Assembly: GCA_024036415.1 (NCBI GenBank)
Contig: JAMWET010003575.1
Coordinates: 1-64,000 of the forward strand
From: Prochilodus magdalenae
Taxonomy: Eukaryota; Chordata; Actinopteri; Characiformes; Prochilodontidae
Length of the DNA: 64,000 nucleotides
Direction of reading: 5' to 3'
Part shown: piece by piece, positions 10,620 through 22,680 of the stretch
How the letters are laid out: each line of letters starts with the position of its first letter
How positions within the stretch are numbered: position 1 is the stretch's first letter
Position numbers and translations under genes: made by a program
Notes under the pieces: model-generated
The model's input: the letters and a program-made list of their open reading frames with translations, nothing else
Database searches by the model: none
What the model was told of the DNA's origin: nothing

Positions 10620-11462
10620 ATGGCACACATCCTGTTCTCCCATCCTTCAGACCCTATTTATCAGGATGCCAACCAAGATGGTTTAATCAGACTGTCCATC
10701 TTCATCATTGTTGGAGTGTGTGGGGGTCTGCCAGCTCTGGTTTGGGCTCTGCGTGTTCTTTGTCATAAGGGTGGAGGCCGAATCTCAGCTTTCATCATCA
10801 TGCTCCTCCTCTCTGACCTGCTGGAGCTGCTTCTGAGTCCGTACGTAGTGACCAAACTGTTACAGGATGATCACTGCTGGGACTCGAGTATGATATGTTG
10901 TATCCTAACCTCCTTGTGGTCAGCCTTACTGTTCAATGGACTTTACCTCCAGCAAGTGATGGTGCTAGAGGCAGCCCATTCTTTGAGACATCCTGTCTGC
11001 TTCTCCCATAATTGTTTCTCTTGTTGCTCCATCATCATCTCCACCTACGTGTTCCTTTATTACCTCCTCGGTGAGTTTGCCTGGACAACTCCTCTGGTAG
11101 TCTTCACTCTGCCTCTTCTTTTAGTGATCACACTGACATCATGTATAGTCACTTGTAGAACCCCAAACAGGACCACCCCTCACAGAACCAGGAAGCCGAG
11201 CTATACAGCGTTAGTGTTTGTCACATTCCCAGTGGTCCTGCATGTTTGTCTCACCATATGTGCGGTTGTTGGGCATACGATGAGCTGGTGGATGATGAAC
11301 ATCTCTCTGCTGAGTTTGAGAGTGATCATAGACCCCCTGCTGTGTGTGCTGGTCTACAGGAAGAACCTCAAAGCTCAGACAGCAGAGCCCAGCACCGACA
11401 TAGAGCTGACTCACATACAGAGCTCAGCCAGCCCTGACAAACGCACAGCTCAGGAAGTCTGA
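10620..11462 (+). CDS. Atypical class A-like 7TM receptor, MAH type
   Basis: 280 residues, the sister copy of the 7702-8544 gene. Differences concentrate in the first 25 residues (HPSDPIYQDANQDGLI against QSPNIYYPDDHKASLL), loop 1, and the TM3-TM4 region, while TM5 to the C-terminus is nearly the same. The DRY position reads E-A-A followed by HSLRHP. TM7 carries D-P-L-L-C-V-L-V-Y, and the tail ends TAQEV. The start is the conserved ATG after the splice acceptor at 10588. No signal peptide or N-terminal sequon, so TM1 probably acts as signal anchor. Ligand unknown. Confidence 0.88.
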   Translation: MAHILFSHPSDPIYQDANQDGLIRLSIFIIVGVCGGLPALVWALRVLCHKGGGRISAFIIMLLLSDLLELLLSPYVVTKLLQDDHCWDSSMICCILTSLWSALLFNGLYLQQVMVLEAAHSLRHPVCFSHNCFSCCSIIISTYVFLYYLLGEFAWTTPLVVFTLPLLLVITLTSCIVTCRTPNRTTPHRTRKPSYTALVFVTFPVVLHVCLTICAVVGHTMSWWMMNISLLSLRVIIDPLLCVLVYRKNLKAQTAEPSTDIELTHIQSSASPDKRTAQEV

Positions 11463-11589
11463 GGTGAGCGGGTGATGTTACCCCACCGACCCCAGACAAG
11501 TTCATCTATGTACTGTATGTTGGGGAGGCCAGAGGTATGTTGGGTATGTTGGGGAGGCCAGAGAGTGTCCTGAAACTCTCCACAGCACA

Positions 11590-11595
11590 AATAAA
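11590..11595 (+). other. Polyadenylation signal AATAAA
   Basis: 128 bases after the stop of the 10620-11462 gene, at the same place as in its duplicate. Confidence 0.65.
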
Positions 11596-11764
11596 AGCTG
11601 GCTTGTCACCTCAGAAAGACTGTGCTTCATTAATAACTACCTACAGGTACCAAACACACACCAACGTGTTCAGACAAGTCACAGGACAGCGTCTGTTTGT
11701 ACTCCAGAACATCGACTGTGCAGGACACACTCTGGTAGTTGGCTGGGGACACTGCAAACAATTT

Positions 11765-13865
11765 GCTAGGCCCTTTCAACAAAAAAAGAGGATACTACGT
11801 CGACGTCTGGGTAGTACATAGTTTCTGTTACTTTCCCGCATGACAATGAAAATTTCCAATTCATGCGCTGTCGAGACTGGAACATTTTGTGAGGAGTGTT
11901 TCCAGACATTGGAAAAATATCCCTCAACTTCAAGGACTCTAGGATGATGACAAAGGCTAACAAATTGAGCTTTGTTTGAAGAGTTCCTTCACACGCTATC
12001 AGGGTTTTAGGAAAACGCCAGCTAAACGTTGTGCTATGTTCTACATCTGTGCTACGGCCTAACTAGCATTTAATGTATAGACCGATGGTCATCATATACT
12101 AGCGTGTTCATGTTAAATAATAGTCTACGTTTAAGCAAATAGTACAATATTATGGAATGGATACTGACAGTGCTCTTAGTTAAACGTGAGTCTAACGTAG
12201 GCTGAAGTTTAGCTCCTTTATTCGGCCAGGCATCCCCGATCTAGTTTTAGCAGTCATAGGGCATAACCAAGGTGAGCAATACTCTGGTATTTCTTGCCTT
12301 ACAGTTAATAGCTTTGTGTACTATACATCGTATGCCTGCAGAACCACGCTATGCACACAAAAGTTAATCCTCGTCACGGGAAAAGAATGATAGGGCTCAA
12401 GTGTTCATTGTGTTTGATTTCAGTGTCCAGTATAGTCGACAACAAGTGGACGAGTCAGATACTATGGTGCTGAACGAGTCGAACAATGAGGAAGAACGAG
12501 GAGCCACAACAAACTTTGAGGCCTGTTTAGTTACTGGCTTCTGCCGGGTGTTTTGGCTTTCTACTCCCATCATACTCCCCGAGGCGAGAAGATGCTCTAT
12601 TCAAACGCTGACAGAGGCTTTTTGTCAGCATCTATTTCTTTATGCCTCGCCGTCACCGCGGCCAGCCATGGAAACGAGATCTGGCTGCTGTTGTTTGTGA
12701 GGTTCTGAAGACCTGCAAGACCTTGGGATACACTGCAAACGAATCTCTGTGTTCTTGGACTGCTGCCATTCACTGTTTAACTGTTTAGCAGTGTGTGCGT
12801 AGGCGTTACCCATCCCGCACGTGTTTACTTTTTCTGAGAAAAAAGAATGTTGGAAGTGTGAAAAAGTGCCTATTGCCAAATACTAGGACTTGGGGATTCT
12901 CTTGGTGCATTTCTGACAGGTAACGGGGGTGGCAACCCTGACATTACAGGTCCTCCATATATGCCGTATCAACTATGGCCACATTATTCCCACAGGTGAT
13001 CCTGCACCACTTGTCAAAACTGTGGAACTATAATCTTCTCTAGCTACTTGGGCGATTAAATCTTGGGGAGGACTGTTGGCCGGCTAAGGAATGCTGTGAT
13101 GTCTTGGCACTTGGAGAATTTCCTGGGGATGCTTTTCTCCATGTGTGCGATTGAGCATCTTTATCCGCTGGAAAATGCCAGTGGGAAATTGCCCATGCCA
13201 TTATAAGGCAGCAACGATTGTGGGACCACACTCGATGTTCTTGGGCAATGCCCATATGGAGATTAATTGTAGGACATAATTAATATTAAAGGTAAAGGAA
13301 GGTTTACCACTGGGCAAAGAGAAGTAGGATACACACGTAGGGGGGGCCTTGTCCCGTTCCCGTCATGTCCTGACCAGACATCTACAGACACCACGTGCTA
13401 GATGGGCTATGTTTGTCGTGTGTGTGAAATGCGAAAGTTCCGTTTGGTTTGGCCAGCAGCAAGGGGAAGCTACTTCCGCCAGGTTTGAGAGATGATCAAG
13501 GTCAACCAGGATGTTGTGACTGAAGACCAGACCATAACGATTGAGCTATCTAACTCCATGACAGGGAGGCGAGCCTGGAGAAACCGGGGGGGAGGCCTGG
13601 ATAACAGGGGGCCTGGTGTATTAAGTTAGTCCAGAGCCGAAGATTTCCAGTCTAGAAGACAGAGTAACATGAGTTGTAACAGAATTAGCTGAGTTTTCTT
13701 ATGCTCTCACAGCGGTGTTAGGATGGATATAAGTGTAGGTTTAACTGTGTATATTGTTTTGACAGAGCTCGTCGGGTTTTCTAGCTAATGGAAACCTGTT
13801 CTAACGTCAGTGTTCTGGGCTGATGTGACGTTTTGAATAGAACGTCAGTGTCAGACTAGATGAAG
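11765..13865. other. Long unassigned region
   Basis: Similarity to the first cassette stops near 11750. Beyond it I see no receptor sequence and no transposase motif. Short frames (12401-12700, 13040-13255) have no recognisable domain. The region could be an eroded interspersed element: the phrase at 13361 onward and the TATA-like box at 13871 fit a promoter or LTR, but no matching second end was found. Confidence 0.4.
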
Positions 13866-13870
13866 GAGCG

Positions 13871-14254
13871 TATATAAAACAGACTGGTGGGAAGGAGAGA
13901 CACTAGAGTCTCTTGTCACCTACCACTGAAAGACTAGAGAATGCAAAGGTAAAACCTGTTTCCAGAAAGATAATAATAGGACAATCCACGAACCAATTGC
14001 TAAAAAGTAGGGATTTTCGAGACAATAGTTATAGGCGACATGTCTTTAAGCAAATAACATATGGAAACCTCAGAAAAATAAAATCAAAAACAATGTCCAA
14101 ATTCAGGCTGGTTGACCCATCGGAAAACCGTCCAATTGGACCTGTCACCTCCAACGCACCAATATTCCTAAAGAGGTTCCATCTAGAGGTCCCAATGTTC
14201 GCATCCAATTCCAGAAGAAACATCATTCCCTCCATACCGAGATGGGTGTTATAA
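13871..14254 (+). other. TATA-like box and a downstream 113-codon frame, unassigned
   Basis: TATATAAAA at 13871-13879 lies about 34 bases before the first ATG of a frame at 13913-14254. The predicted product is basic (many Lys and Arg) with no membrane segment or motif I can name. It may belong to a decayed retroelement or be chance. There is no paralogue elsewhere in the window. Confidence 0.2.
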
Positions 14255-14685
14255 AAATTTAAATTCCACTCATGTGCAGATGCAAAAATCTGCGGACACT
14301 GAGAACTAAGATAATCCCTACCCTATAGAACTATCCTTTATTATATTTACAGATATTATTAAACATAATCCAATATTATACAAAAAGGTGGAAGACTAAG
14401 CATTTGCACCAGCACTGGCGCTTCGCAGCAGCGTCGACCTTCTCAGTGGTAGTGCCAGATGATGTGGTGAATGAGTCCGGAGTATTTGTCACAGTGTCTT
14501 TGTTCAGGTGAGAGTCACGTCCCAGTCCATCGCTCTATTGTTCATAATGTTTGGTGTGTATGAAGCACCACCATCACCTTCACAGTGGTCTTCCCCAGCT
14601 ACCATCTTCGTATGTAGAAAGGACAAAACGAACTAAGTTTGGTCCGTATCTGAGGTCTCCATGTGTGCTGGACCTCATCTGACAC

Positions 14686-15444
14686 GACCAGAACACCCAG
14701 CATGGTATTTCACGATCACAGCCATTTCGCACAACTTCTCAACAGAAGATACCACCCACTCATTATCCACCACTCCCAGACCCCCAGTAAGAAATGCAGA
14801 ACCAGGAAAATCAGATACACAGTGAACATCAGTGTGGCAAAAGCCAACATGTACCCATGCGCCTGGGTTCCATGAGATCTGTGGGTTTCAACAAGTGGGC
14901 TTCTACAGATGATTATCCATGAGGTGACCACTGCAGCTAACAGTGGTAACAGGAGGGAGAGTAGGCACTGTGGTACTGCGAAGAATTCCCACAGGAAAGC
15001 ACAGACGTATACAATGATGCTGCTCACAATGGAGAAAGCATGAGCCAGGAAGAACAGATGGCTCAGATTCAGGACACTCTCCAACACTATCATCTGCTGG
15101 AGGTGAATGCCACAGAGAAATGACGTCCACCATAGGGATGATATTATGTAGCATGCCGTGTCCGTTTCCAAACACCATTCCCCCTGGAGCAGCTTCCCTA
15201 TCATGTACAGATTCAGAGCTAGCTCCAGCAGATCATTGAGAAGGACGGGAAACACAAAGCCTGGAATTCTGTCCCTGTTTTTATAGTGCCGGTGTAGAGC
15301 AATCGTAGCCCAAGCCAGAAGTGGAACCCCAGCGCACACATCACAGATGAGGAAGATGGAGAGCCGGGTAGCACCGAACTGGGATGCCGATGACTCAACA
15401 GGATAAAAAAAAAAGGAAATATTGGAGTGTAGGGCGTGCGCCAT
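14686..15444 (-). pseudogene. Diverged 7TM receptor copy with a frameshifted TM7
   Basis: An open frame of 242 residues (15444 down to 14716) starts MAHALHSN. It keeps TM1-TM6, the loop C-L-E-T-D-T-A-C and E-S-V at the DRY position, but L-S-H-L follows where others have LSLRHP. The frame then runs into S-G-W-Y-L-L-L-R-S-C-A-K-W-L and stops. Nucleotide similarity to the TM7 motif continues to 14686 in another frame, after a short insertion and with one extra base, so TM7 is broken. It has an N-I-S sequon in the N-terminus, unlike the intact copies. A splice acceptor (TTTTGCCTTAG) lies at 15481-15482. It could still make a six-helix protein, but decay is the simpler reading. Confidence 0.7.
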
Positions 15445-15834
15445 GGTGTGATCGCCGCTGGGTGGTGTATATGAAATCTCCTAAGGCAAAACAGATATAC
15501 AAGGAACAATTTATTAATGCCTGTCCAGGGTGAAAGGTATATATATACACAAACACACACATGTATGTATAAAAACTTTCCAGGTTTACTAAATGATAAA
15601 ATAGGGAGCAAGCTGCAAATCAACTATCAACTTTCTGCTAGATATTTTCTATTTACACACATGAGCTACAGACATTCCTAATTTTTTTGTGATTGTACAC
15701 ATGCACTGGAACAGGACTCAACTAGAAAAAACTAGAAAAGTGCATTTCCTGAAGGAAACGTGGGATGGCTGCGCAGCTTGCTTAGTGATGAACGAGGGAT
15801 GAGTAAACGAGTGTGGGTCGGTATGACTGTGGAC
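15445..15834. other. Upstream region of the 14686-15444 copy
   Basis: Apart from the likely acceptor at 15481 and a short TATATATA tract, nothing is recognised. No clear homologue of the 59-60 nt 5' exon was found. Confidence 0.4.
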
Positions 15835-16445
15835 TAGCGTCTGGGGGCCTGCCCTTAGTGAGTTTGTGAAGTTTGGTGGCTCTCGAGTGAACGAAAGCAT
15901 CACTGCTTGGTTTGGGTCGAAAATGACCGGGACTCTATGGGAGGAACGAGGGATGAATAAACGACAGATAGAGGAGTGTGGGTCAGTATGGGTGTGGACT
16001 AGTGCTTGGGGACCTGCCCTTAGTGTGTATGTGAAGTTTCGCACCTCTCTGGCGAAGGAAACAGCTGGCTTTAGGTGGGTCCAAAAAATGACTGGGACTC
16101 TATGGGAGGAACGAGGGATGAATAAACAACAGATAGAGGAGTACGGGTCAGTATGGCTGTGGATAAGTGGCTGGGGACCTGCTTTTAGTGTGTATGTAAA
16201 GTTTCGCACCTCTCTGGCGAAGGAAACAGCTGGCTTTAGGTGGGTTCAAAAAATGACTGGGACTCTATGGGAGGAACGAGGGATGAATAAACAACAGATA
16301 GAGGAGTGTGGGTCAGTATGGCTGTGGACTAGTGCTTGGGGACCTGCCCTTAGTCTGTATGTGGAGTTTCGTGCCTCTCTAGGCCGAACGAAACAGCCGC
16401 CTTTAGGTGGGTTCAAAAAATGACTGGGACTCTATGGGAGGAACG
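15835..16445. repeat. 165-bp tandem repeat, about 3.5 units
   Basis: The marker TTAGTGTGTATG or its variants begins at 16020, 16185 and 16350, a period of exactly 165 bp. Since 165 is divisible by three, a frame of 185 codons stays open on the plus strand and one of 163 codons on the minus strand. A single related unit occurs at 19020-19155. Confidence 0.9.
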
Positions 16446-17705
16446 AGGGATGCAAAACAAAAAGGAGAAACGGACGAGTGCGGGTCAATCATTACTATAT
16501 TCCTGCTTGGGGCTGCGCCCTGAGCTACTGTATCCAATTTGGTGTCTCTAGGTTGAGCGGAAGTAGGTTAGATAGGCACGTGTTTTTCGATCCTATTCAT
16601 TCTCTATGGGAAAAAATTCCGGATTCCTCGGAATCCGTGCTTCCGTGTTCTCTGTGAAGACACGCTCACTCATTTACACTTTGGAGAAATTCAGGTCAGT
16701 ACTTGCTTGTTTAGGACCCATTCTAAGTATAGGTTAACCGTGTGGTAACGCACTCAGTAGTTGGATGAAGGCTCCCGGGGAGGAAGGAGATCCTTCCCCC
16801 GACCTCCATAAAGAAACCCAGGCGAGGCACAGCCGTTCGGAGTACTGGACCGGCGTATTGGGCAGAGGAGCACCCACACCTCGTGGCTACAATCCCAGAC
16901 AACACTGCAGCCAAACATAGAGCTTACAACCATCCCAACAACCATACAATCAGTGCTTCAATATGTTAATATAAAATTACATAGATACATAGATACGTAG
17001 ATACATGCAATAGTTGGGGGACAGCAGGGGGGGACATATCCCCATGTCTGTTCATTTTTTATTGTAATTTGAGAAAAACAGTTTGATGGTTGGGTCAAAT
17101 AGAAAAAACTCCAAAATTGAAATTTAAGTAAACATAGATATATGAGGTTTTGCACCAAAGGCAACGATATATGTGTGTCTAAAACAAAGAAAAATGCATA
17201 ATTATACTGTATATTTTATAAAAATTAGAATTTATTTTTTTGTATTGCTATCTATCTATCTATCTATCTATCCATCCATCCATCTATATCTCTAATTAAC
17301 CAGAAGACCCACAGAAATAAAGTGTGCTCCATGTTTTTGAATATTTCTCTCAGTTACCGCTTCACTAATGCCACAAACTGAGCTTATTATTCAAACCCCT
17401 GACCTCCAGACCCAGCCACAGCACATCCCTATGGTCTATGTAGATTCAGAAAAGCATCAGAAGGACATCAGATTAGTTCCTTCTGAGAGAGTACCTGAGA
17501 CTTACCCGAGACTAGTTGAGCTGGTGGCACTGCGATTCAGCCGAAGGGGAAAAGTTGTTGTTCTGGTAGAACGTAAATAACCAATGGCATCACTGAGGCT
17601 CTACATGTGACTGAAACCTACAGATAAGCTCACCCACCTCTGAACACCCTCCCAGGTGGACAGAAATATTAAAATACACACTGCCAGTTGCTCTGATCAT
17701 AGTTA
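16446..17705. other. Unassigned, with a (TATC)n tract at 17249-17290
   Basis: No supported gene. The short frame at 17368-17580 shows no family features. The microsatellite at 17249-17290 is TATC passing into CATC. Confidence 0.5.
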
Positions 17706-17845
17706 AACAAACTAATCTGGGGCCTGACGTTCGTCTACTGACAGACTGGTGGGCACGTTAGGCCAGGAACAGTCCTCAGTCGTCTCTCGGTGTGGTTTCG
17801 GCTGAGGGGCTGTATATTAGCTTGACTTCATCTCCTCTATTTCAG

Positions 17846-17905
17846 TGCATTCAGCTGGTGGTTTGAGGTCGCAGTTCACAGCTCTGCAGCTGGTGGGAAG
17901 CTTCG
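17846..17905 (+). other. Candidate noncoding 5' exon (copy 3)
   Basis: 60 nt between CTCCTCTATTTCAG and GTAAGTACCG, almost identical to 9331-9390. No receptor coding exon follows until 22848, so this is either a far upstream exon of that gene or an orphan. Confidence 0.55.
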
Positions 17906-18206
17906 GTAAGTACCGACCAGGACTCTATTTACTCAGCGTGTTTAATCGTGTTCCTTTACCTATTTAAATAGTTTCAGCACTGTAATGGAGATATATGACA
18001 TCTGTGTAATCAGGAAATAGACACATATACAGGCCTGTAGTTCCATCAGTATCGAGCGGAGGCTATTACAAGTAGATTACAGTTTGTTTATATACTGTAA
18101 ACTGATCGCTCTGTTTTTTCAAATAGTGTTATACACCTTTATAAATAAAAAAGATTAAATATATAATATATATATATTTAGATAGTATAAAAGCAGAAAG
18201 AGGTTT

Positions 18207-18449
18207 ATATCGTCGCTGTCCAAAGAAAAACATGTATCTCCATTTTTGTTGATTTTTATGTCCCATTTGATCACCGGACCTGCTGTTTACACTGTGTGTG
18301 AATTTCATGAAGAATGGACCAACAGAAATGACCCAAAACTGCATGGAAAGATGTCTGGTTCCATTGACTTCCACTCAAATGAAATGAGGTTTTTGGCCTC
18401 TCCTGTAAAGCTGCCATTTTGGAGATACCTGTTTTTCTTTGGACAGCGA

Positions 18450-18455
<6 letters not shown>
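18207..18455. mobile_element. MITE, copy 2 of 3 (best preserved)
   Basis: About 250 bp with near-perfect 35-bp inverted ends (ATATCGTCGCTGTCCAAAGA... at the left, its reverse complement at the right, one mismatch). The right end runs into a (TA)n tract to 18480. No coding capacity. TA at the edges would fit a Tc1/mariner-mobilised element, but this is inference. Confidence 0.85.
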
Positions 18456-18485
<30 letters not shown>

Positions 18486-18486
18486 A

Positions 18487-19235
18487 CAAAAGACTTTGAA
18501 ACCGTCCTCTGCAGAATTAAAAAAACAGGAATGGTTTATTCACAAACAGGCAAGCTCAGCAAGCACCAGCAAACAGCATAACAAAGGGAGAAGCTAAATC
18601 AGAGTCAGAGCCAGGTAGAACAAGCAGCGAGGGCAAACAGGTTTACAGGGAAGACCGAAGGGGAAAACCAAAGTGAGAAAGCGCAGGTACAAACCGTAGA
18701 GTCAGAGCACGAGCAAAAGGGATAAGGCGAAAGAGTAGTAGAGGAACGAAGGGAGTCGACCAGAAAGGGACAACACGAGAAAGGACCGCTCAGGATTGCT
18801 AAACTACGTTTGGCAAAGCTTCACAAAGTGCGAGTGTTTGTGTGTGGCTTAAATACAGGAAGTAAGTGATTGCTAACAGCTGTGGCTAACACTCAGGGGA
18901 CCTAGAGCGTATCACGGAGTCCGGATGGGGGCGCATAGATATGACGTCATCGAGCGTGGCCCTCTGGGAAGTGGAGTCCCGGAGAGCGGGGAAGCCGGGA
19001 AGACGCGGAGGCGTGACATATGGCTGTGGATAAGTGGCTGAGGACGTGCACTTAGTCTGTATGTGAAGTTTCGTGCCTCTCTAGGGCGAACGAAACAGCC
19101 GACTTTAGGTGGGTCCAGAAATGACTGGGACTCTATGGGAGGAACGAGGGATGCATAGACATGACGTCATCGAGCGTGGCCCTCTGGGAATTGGAGTCCC
19201 TGACAGCGGGGAAGCCGCGGAGGCGTGACACACAC
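18487..19235. mobile_element. Interspersed-repeat mosaic
   Basis: Two copies of a segment with ATGACGTCATCGAGCGTGGC (about 18940-19019 and 19151-19230) flank a single unit of the 165-bp repeat (19020-19155). The first part (AATGGTTTATTCACAAACAGG) has the look of a teleost interspersed element. The class cannot be set from sequence alone. Confidence 0.5.
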
Positions 19236-19274
19236 ACGCACAAAAAAAAAAAAAAAAAACAAAACAAACAAAAA

Positions 19275-19312
<38 letters not shown>
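19236..19312. repeat. Poly-A and (TA)n low-complexity tract
   Basis: A-rich stretch followed by a TA run. Confidence 0.95.
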
Positions 19313-19319
<7 letters not shown>

Positions 19320-19780
19320 TATTAATGTCACGTCTCTGAGTCTATTTTTTTTTTTCTGGTACAAATGGATTGATGTCGTTGCCTCCAGTTAACTAGCACC
19401 ATTACAACCACTACACGTTAATACGCTGATTTGGCTGAATACCTGACAGGCATTAATGTGTGCTGAGAGGTGTGCAGCCATATTGTCCTAATGCTAATCG
19501 ATATTTAACATTCAATATCAATATTCAGCCCATGTTAATCCATTGCTTTTCCATTTTGCCTTAGTGCAGAGTGGTAACACCCTAATGCTGGATGTCCTTC
19601 TCATGACCTGAATGATTCTGGAGTGCAGCGTAGCAGCACTGGTAGCGTTTAGGTGTTTAGTAGCCTAATGTTTGAACTCACTAGTGGGCAGATTAGGGAA
19701 GAAACAGTCCCCAGCCGTCTCTTGGTGTGGTTGCAGGTGAGGGGCTGTATATTAGCTTGACTTCATCTCCTCTATTTCAG

Positions 19781-19836
19781 TGTCTTCAGCTGGTGGTTTG
19801 AGGTCGCAGGTCACATCTCTGCAGCTGGTGGAAGCT
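19781..19836 (+). other. Degenerate noncoding 5' exon (copy 4)
   Basis: Acceptor CTCCTCTATTTCAG is intact, but the right end is deleted so that the GTAAGT donor present in the other copies is missing. This is a dead exon from a lost receptor cassette. Confidence 0.55.
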
Positions 19837-20356
19837 GGTGACTCTTTTCACTCAGCCTGTTTAATCGTATGTCTTTAGTTTTGAAATAGGCCACGTAGTG
19901 AATGCATATTCCTCATGCACTGTGTTCAGCATTGTAATGGAGATATCTAGCATCTGTAGAATCAGGAAATGGACACGCTTACAGGACTATAGTGACTTCA
20001 GTGTCGTGGTGTAGGCGTATACTGTCTGGGTTTATACACTGTATACAGTCTTATACACCTTTTTAAATATTCATATTTGAAAGAGTGTAACGCAGGAAGA
20101 GGGTTAGGGTCAGTATTCTGTTATATATAAATACTCAGAGATTAATCAAATACATATGGGCTGATATTGTTGGCAGAAGTGGAAATGACAAGGCTGTTAC
20201 TGAGGAACCCCCAGTTAACTAGTGACATCACACACTTTCCAGGTCACTAGGTCACTAGTGCACTATCACAACCACTACTGCATCAGAAATCCTGAACTGC
20301 CTCTTTCATCATGTGATCTAGACAGTTGTGAAGTTCCACTTACATTAACATATATA

Positions 20357-20606
20357 TCAACTGTCCAATAAAAAACATGTAGCTCCATTTTTGTTGATTT
20401 TTAGTTTTAGGCATCATTTGAACACCACAGCTGCTGTTTACACTGTGTACAAATATCATGATGAATGGACCAACAGAAATGACCCAAAAGTGCATGAGCA
20501 TGGAAAGACGTCTGGTTCCATTGACTTACATTGCCATTCAGTTTGGATTTTGGCCTCTCCTGTAAAGTTGCCGTTTTGAAGATACTTGATTTTCTTTGGA
20601 CATATA
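20357..20606. mobile_element. MITE, copy 3 of 3
   Basis: Same internal sequence as 18207-18455 (AATGGACCAACAGAAATGAC), with degraded ends. Confidence 0.75.
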
Positions 20607-21280
20607 ATCATCTTTATTTTTTATTTTTAACTTATTTTTTTTTTCAGCATCTGTGTTTACAAAAAGTAATATCTGGGAAAACTGCATTATTGATTTTACA
20701 TGATCTTTCAGTCAAACTATTTGCTAGTTTTTTTTTAAAAATTGTCATTTTTGTGTTTTGTTTTAAATGCAGATCATAATGTAAATGTTGTATTAATATT
20801 TTGCAATGTAATTTGAGTTATATTTCTAATATTTGAATATTGGTAGCTTTTGCATTTGAGTGATATGAGAAATTAGAAATGTAATTTTTACAATTAAAAA
20901 AAAAAAAAATTTATGCAATCTAATTGGCTTCTAAGTTTGGTATAAAGGCGTGGGGACGCATAGAAGAGCAGAAGCCTCGAGCCAAGGAGTGTCACAGTCT
21001 TTTGACTGTTGCATGATTTAATTTAAGGCAAGAATTCACTTCACTAAGTTCATAGTAAAGATACAAACTAGAATCAAATTTTGGATTCAAGACTTTTCAT
21101 TCACTTACACGCGTCGTGTGTAAAAGCACTTTGAGGTTCGAGGCTAGCGAGTTACCACGCTGCACTCATTGATAATTTGATAGAAGTTATTTTTGATATA
21201 AATCTTAACGCTAAAGTTTCAGCTCCTACTCTCACACGTCTGAAACCATGGGCTGTAAAATCACCACCCATTTCCCTTTC
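20607..21280. other. AT-rich unassigned region
   Basis: No gene. A TATAAAGGC box at about 20941 precedes a stretch that could be a solo LTR, but no matching partner was seen. Confidence 0.35.
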
Positions 21281-21352
21281 CAGTGTTAGCAGGGCGCTCT
21301 GCTCAGTGTGGTTGTGGTTTTCCTCTTAGTGGTCTGTTGCGTAACTGAGCAG
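21281..21352 (+). other. Conserved noncoding block of receptor cassettes (copy 3)
   Basis: Matches 5832-5906, including TTTTCCTCTTAGTGGTCTGT. Confidence 0.6.
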
Positions 21353-22249
21353 GTTTTTCAGTAAGGCTGATATAGGTGTAGTTTATTTGCTGCTAGAATG
21401 AAGACGTTCCTTCATATGCCTTCACATAACTCCAACATTCATGTTCACCACCAATATACTGGCACAGATTCGGCCTTGGGAAACTGATTGGAGTCGTACT
21501 GATTGCACTGTAGACAGTAAAATAGCGATATAGCGAAGAATCAAAACTTATAGTATGAGCAATAATGAGCAAAGGTGGGAGGACCTTGGTGTTTTGGCTC
21601 CGAAGCAGGACAAAGTGCTTGGCGCACTGAAAATAAACGAGCTTATTAATATACAGCTATGCGTCTAAACTACTCTGTGGTGTATGATGGGGCCTTTACG
21701 GTTGTTCTTGATGGTCTAGTTATGAATCGATGCCTACTCAGTGTTCAGGGTGGGTCAATACATCATTCCTGTTCTTTAAGCGTCCATGGTTCACATGTAC
21801 CTGAGTACTGGGAAAGCAGTTTGGGCAATGGAAGTTCAAAAATCAATCTGCATCTAATCTGGATGTGTCAAAAATGCCATCTGGATCGGAGGCGGCCTTT
21901 GTGTCAGCCTTACGGCAGCCATGTTCCAGTTCACAGTTCAGTGATACACATACATGCACACTAGAGGGCAGTGAGCCTGCCTGCCTGGAGCAGTGGGCAG
22001 CCCTATCCAAGCTGCCCAAGGAGCTGGTGGGGGTTAAGTCCCTCCAGTTGTGTCCTGTTGGTACAGGGAATTCAACACGTTGGTTCCCCCTACCTCCAGC
22101 CCATGACTGCCCCCTTGACTGCCTCGTCTGTTTAACTGGGTTCTCCTGATCTATATTAAGACTGTGTTTAAAGTTGTAAGTCAAATTTCCCAGAGATATT
22201 GACATTTCTAAAGGGTTCGCAAACTTTGGAGTACAAATAAGCCCACCAG
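21353..22249. other. Unassigned
   Basis: Frames at 21659-21964 and 21865-22149 show no recognisable domain and no paralogue elsewhere in the window. Confidence 0.4.
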
Positions 22250-22680
22250 ACCAAAAGAGGAGCCCCCTGTGACTGAAACAGACCTAATGGGTAACACCTC
22301 CACAAGCACCGATTTGGCCTGGACTGAACACGTTTCTGGATGTAGGCCATATCAGTGTTCAGACACTCTTACATCAGAGAATTGGCCAGTTGGGTCAGAT
22401 TTGGTGGATGCCTTCCCTGGCACAGTTCCCTGTAGACTGGGATTTTAGCCAGTCCTGGTAGACCCGTATGACCGTACGCTTCCATACACCTGCAGATTCA
22501 GCTACTTCCTTCACACTATGGTCTTTGGCCACGCCTACATGCTCAGTCACTCCTTTTAACCAGTCATTAACATCTGCTCTGGAGCCATTTACCACACATT
22601 GAACGAGACATTCCCTGCACGGTACCACCTCTTCCCAATCTATGGATCCCGTCACTCATACCCCACAGGTATATATAGCC
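22250..22680 (-). mobile_element. Tc1-like transposon fragment (N-terminal HTH region)
   Basis: The minus strand encodes a helix-turn-helix-like stretch, H-S-V-K-E-V-A-E-S-A-G-V-W-K-R-T-V-I-R-V-Y, typical of the DNA-binding start of Tc1-family transposases. It is homologous to 39228-39745. There is no catalytic domain. Confidence 0.6.

Noticed and set aside
15718..16423. Frames of 163 and 185 codons on opposite strands
   Set aside because: Produced by the 165-bp tandem repeat.
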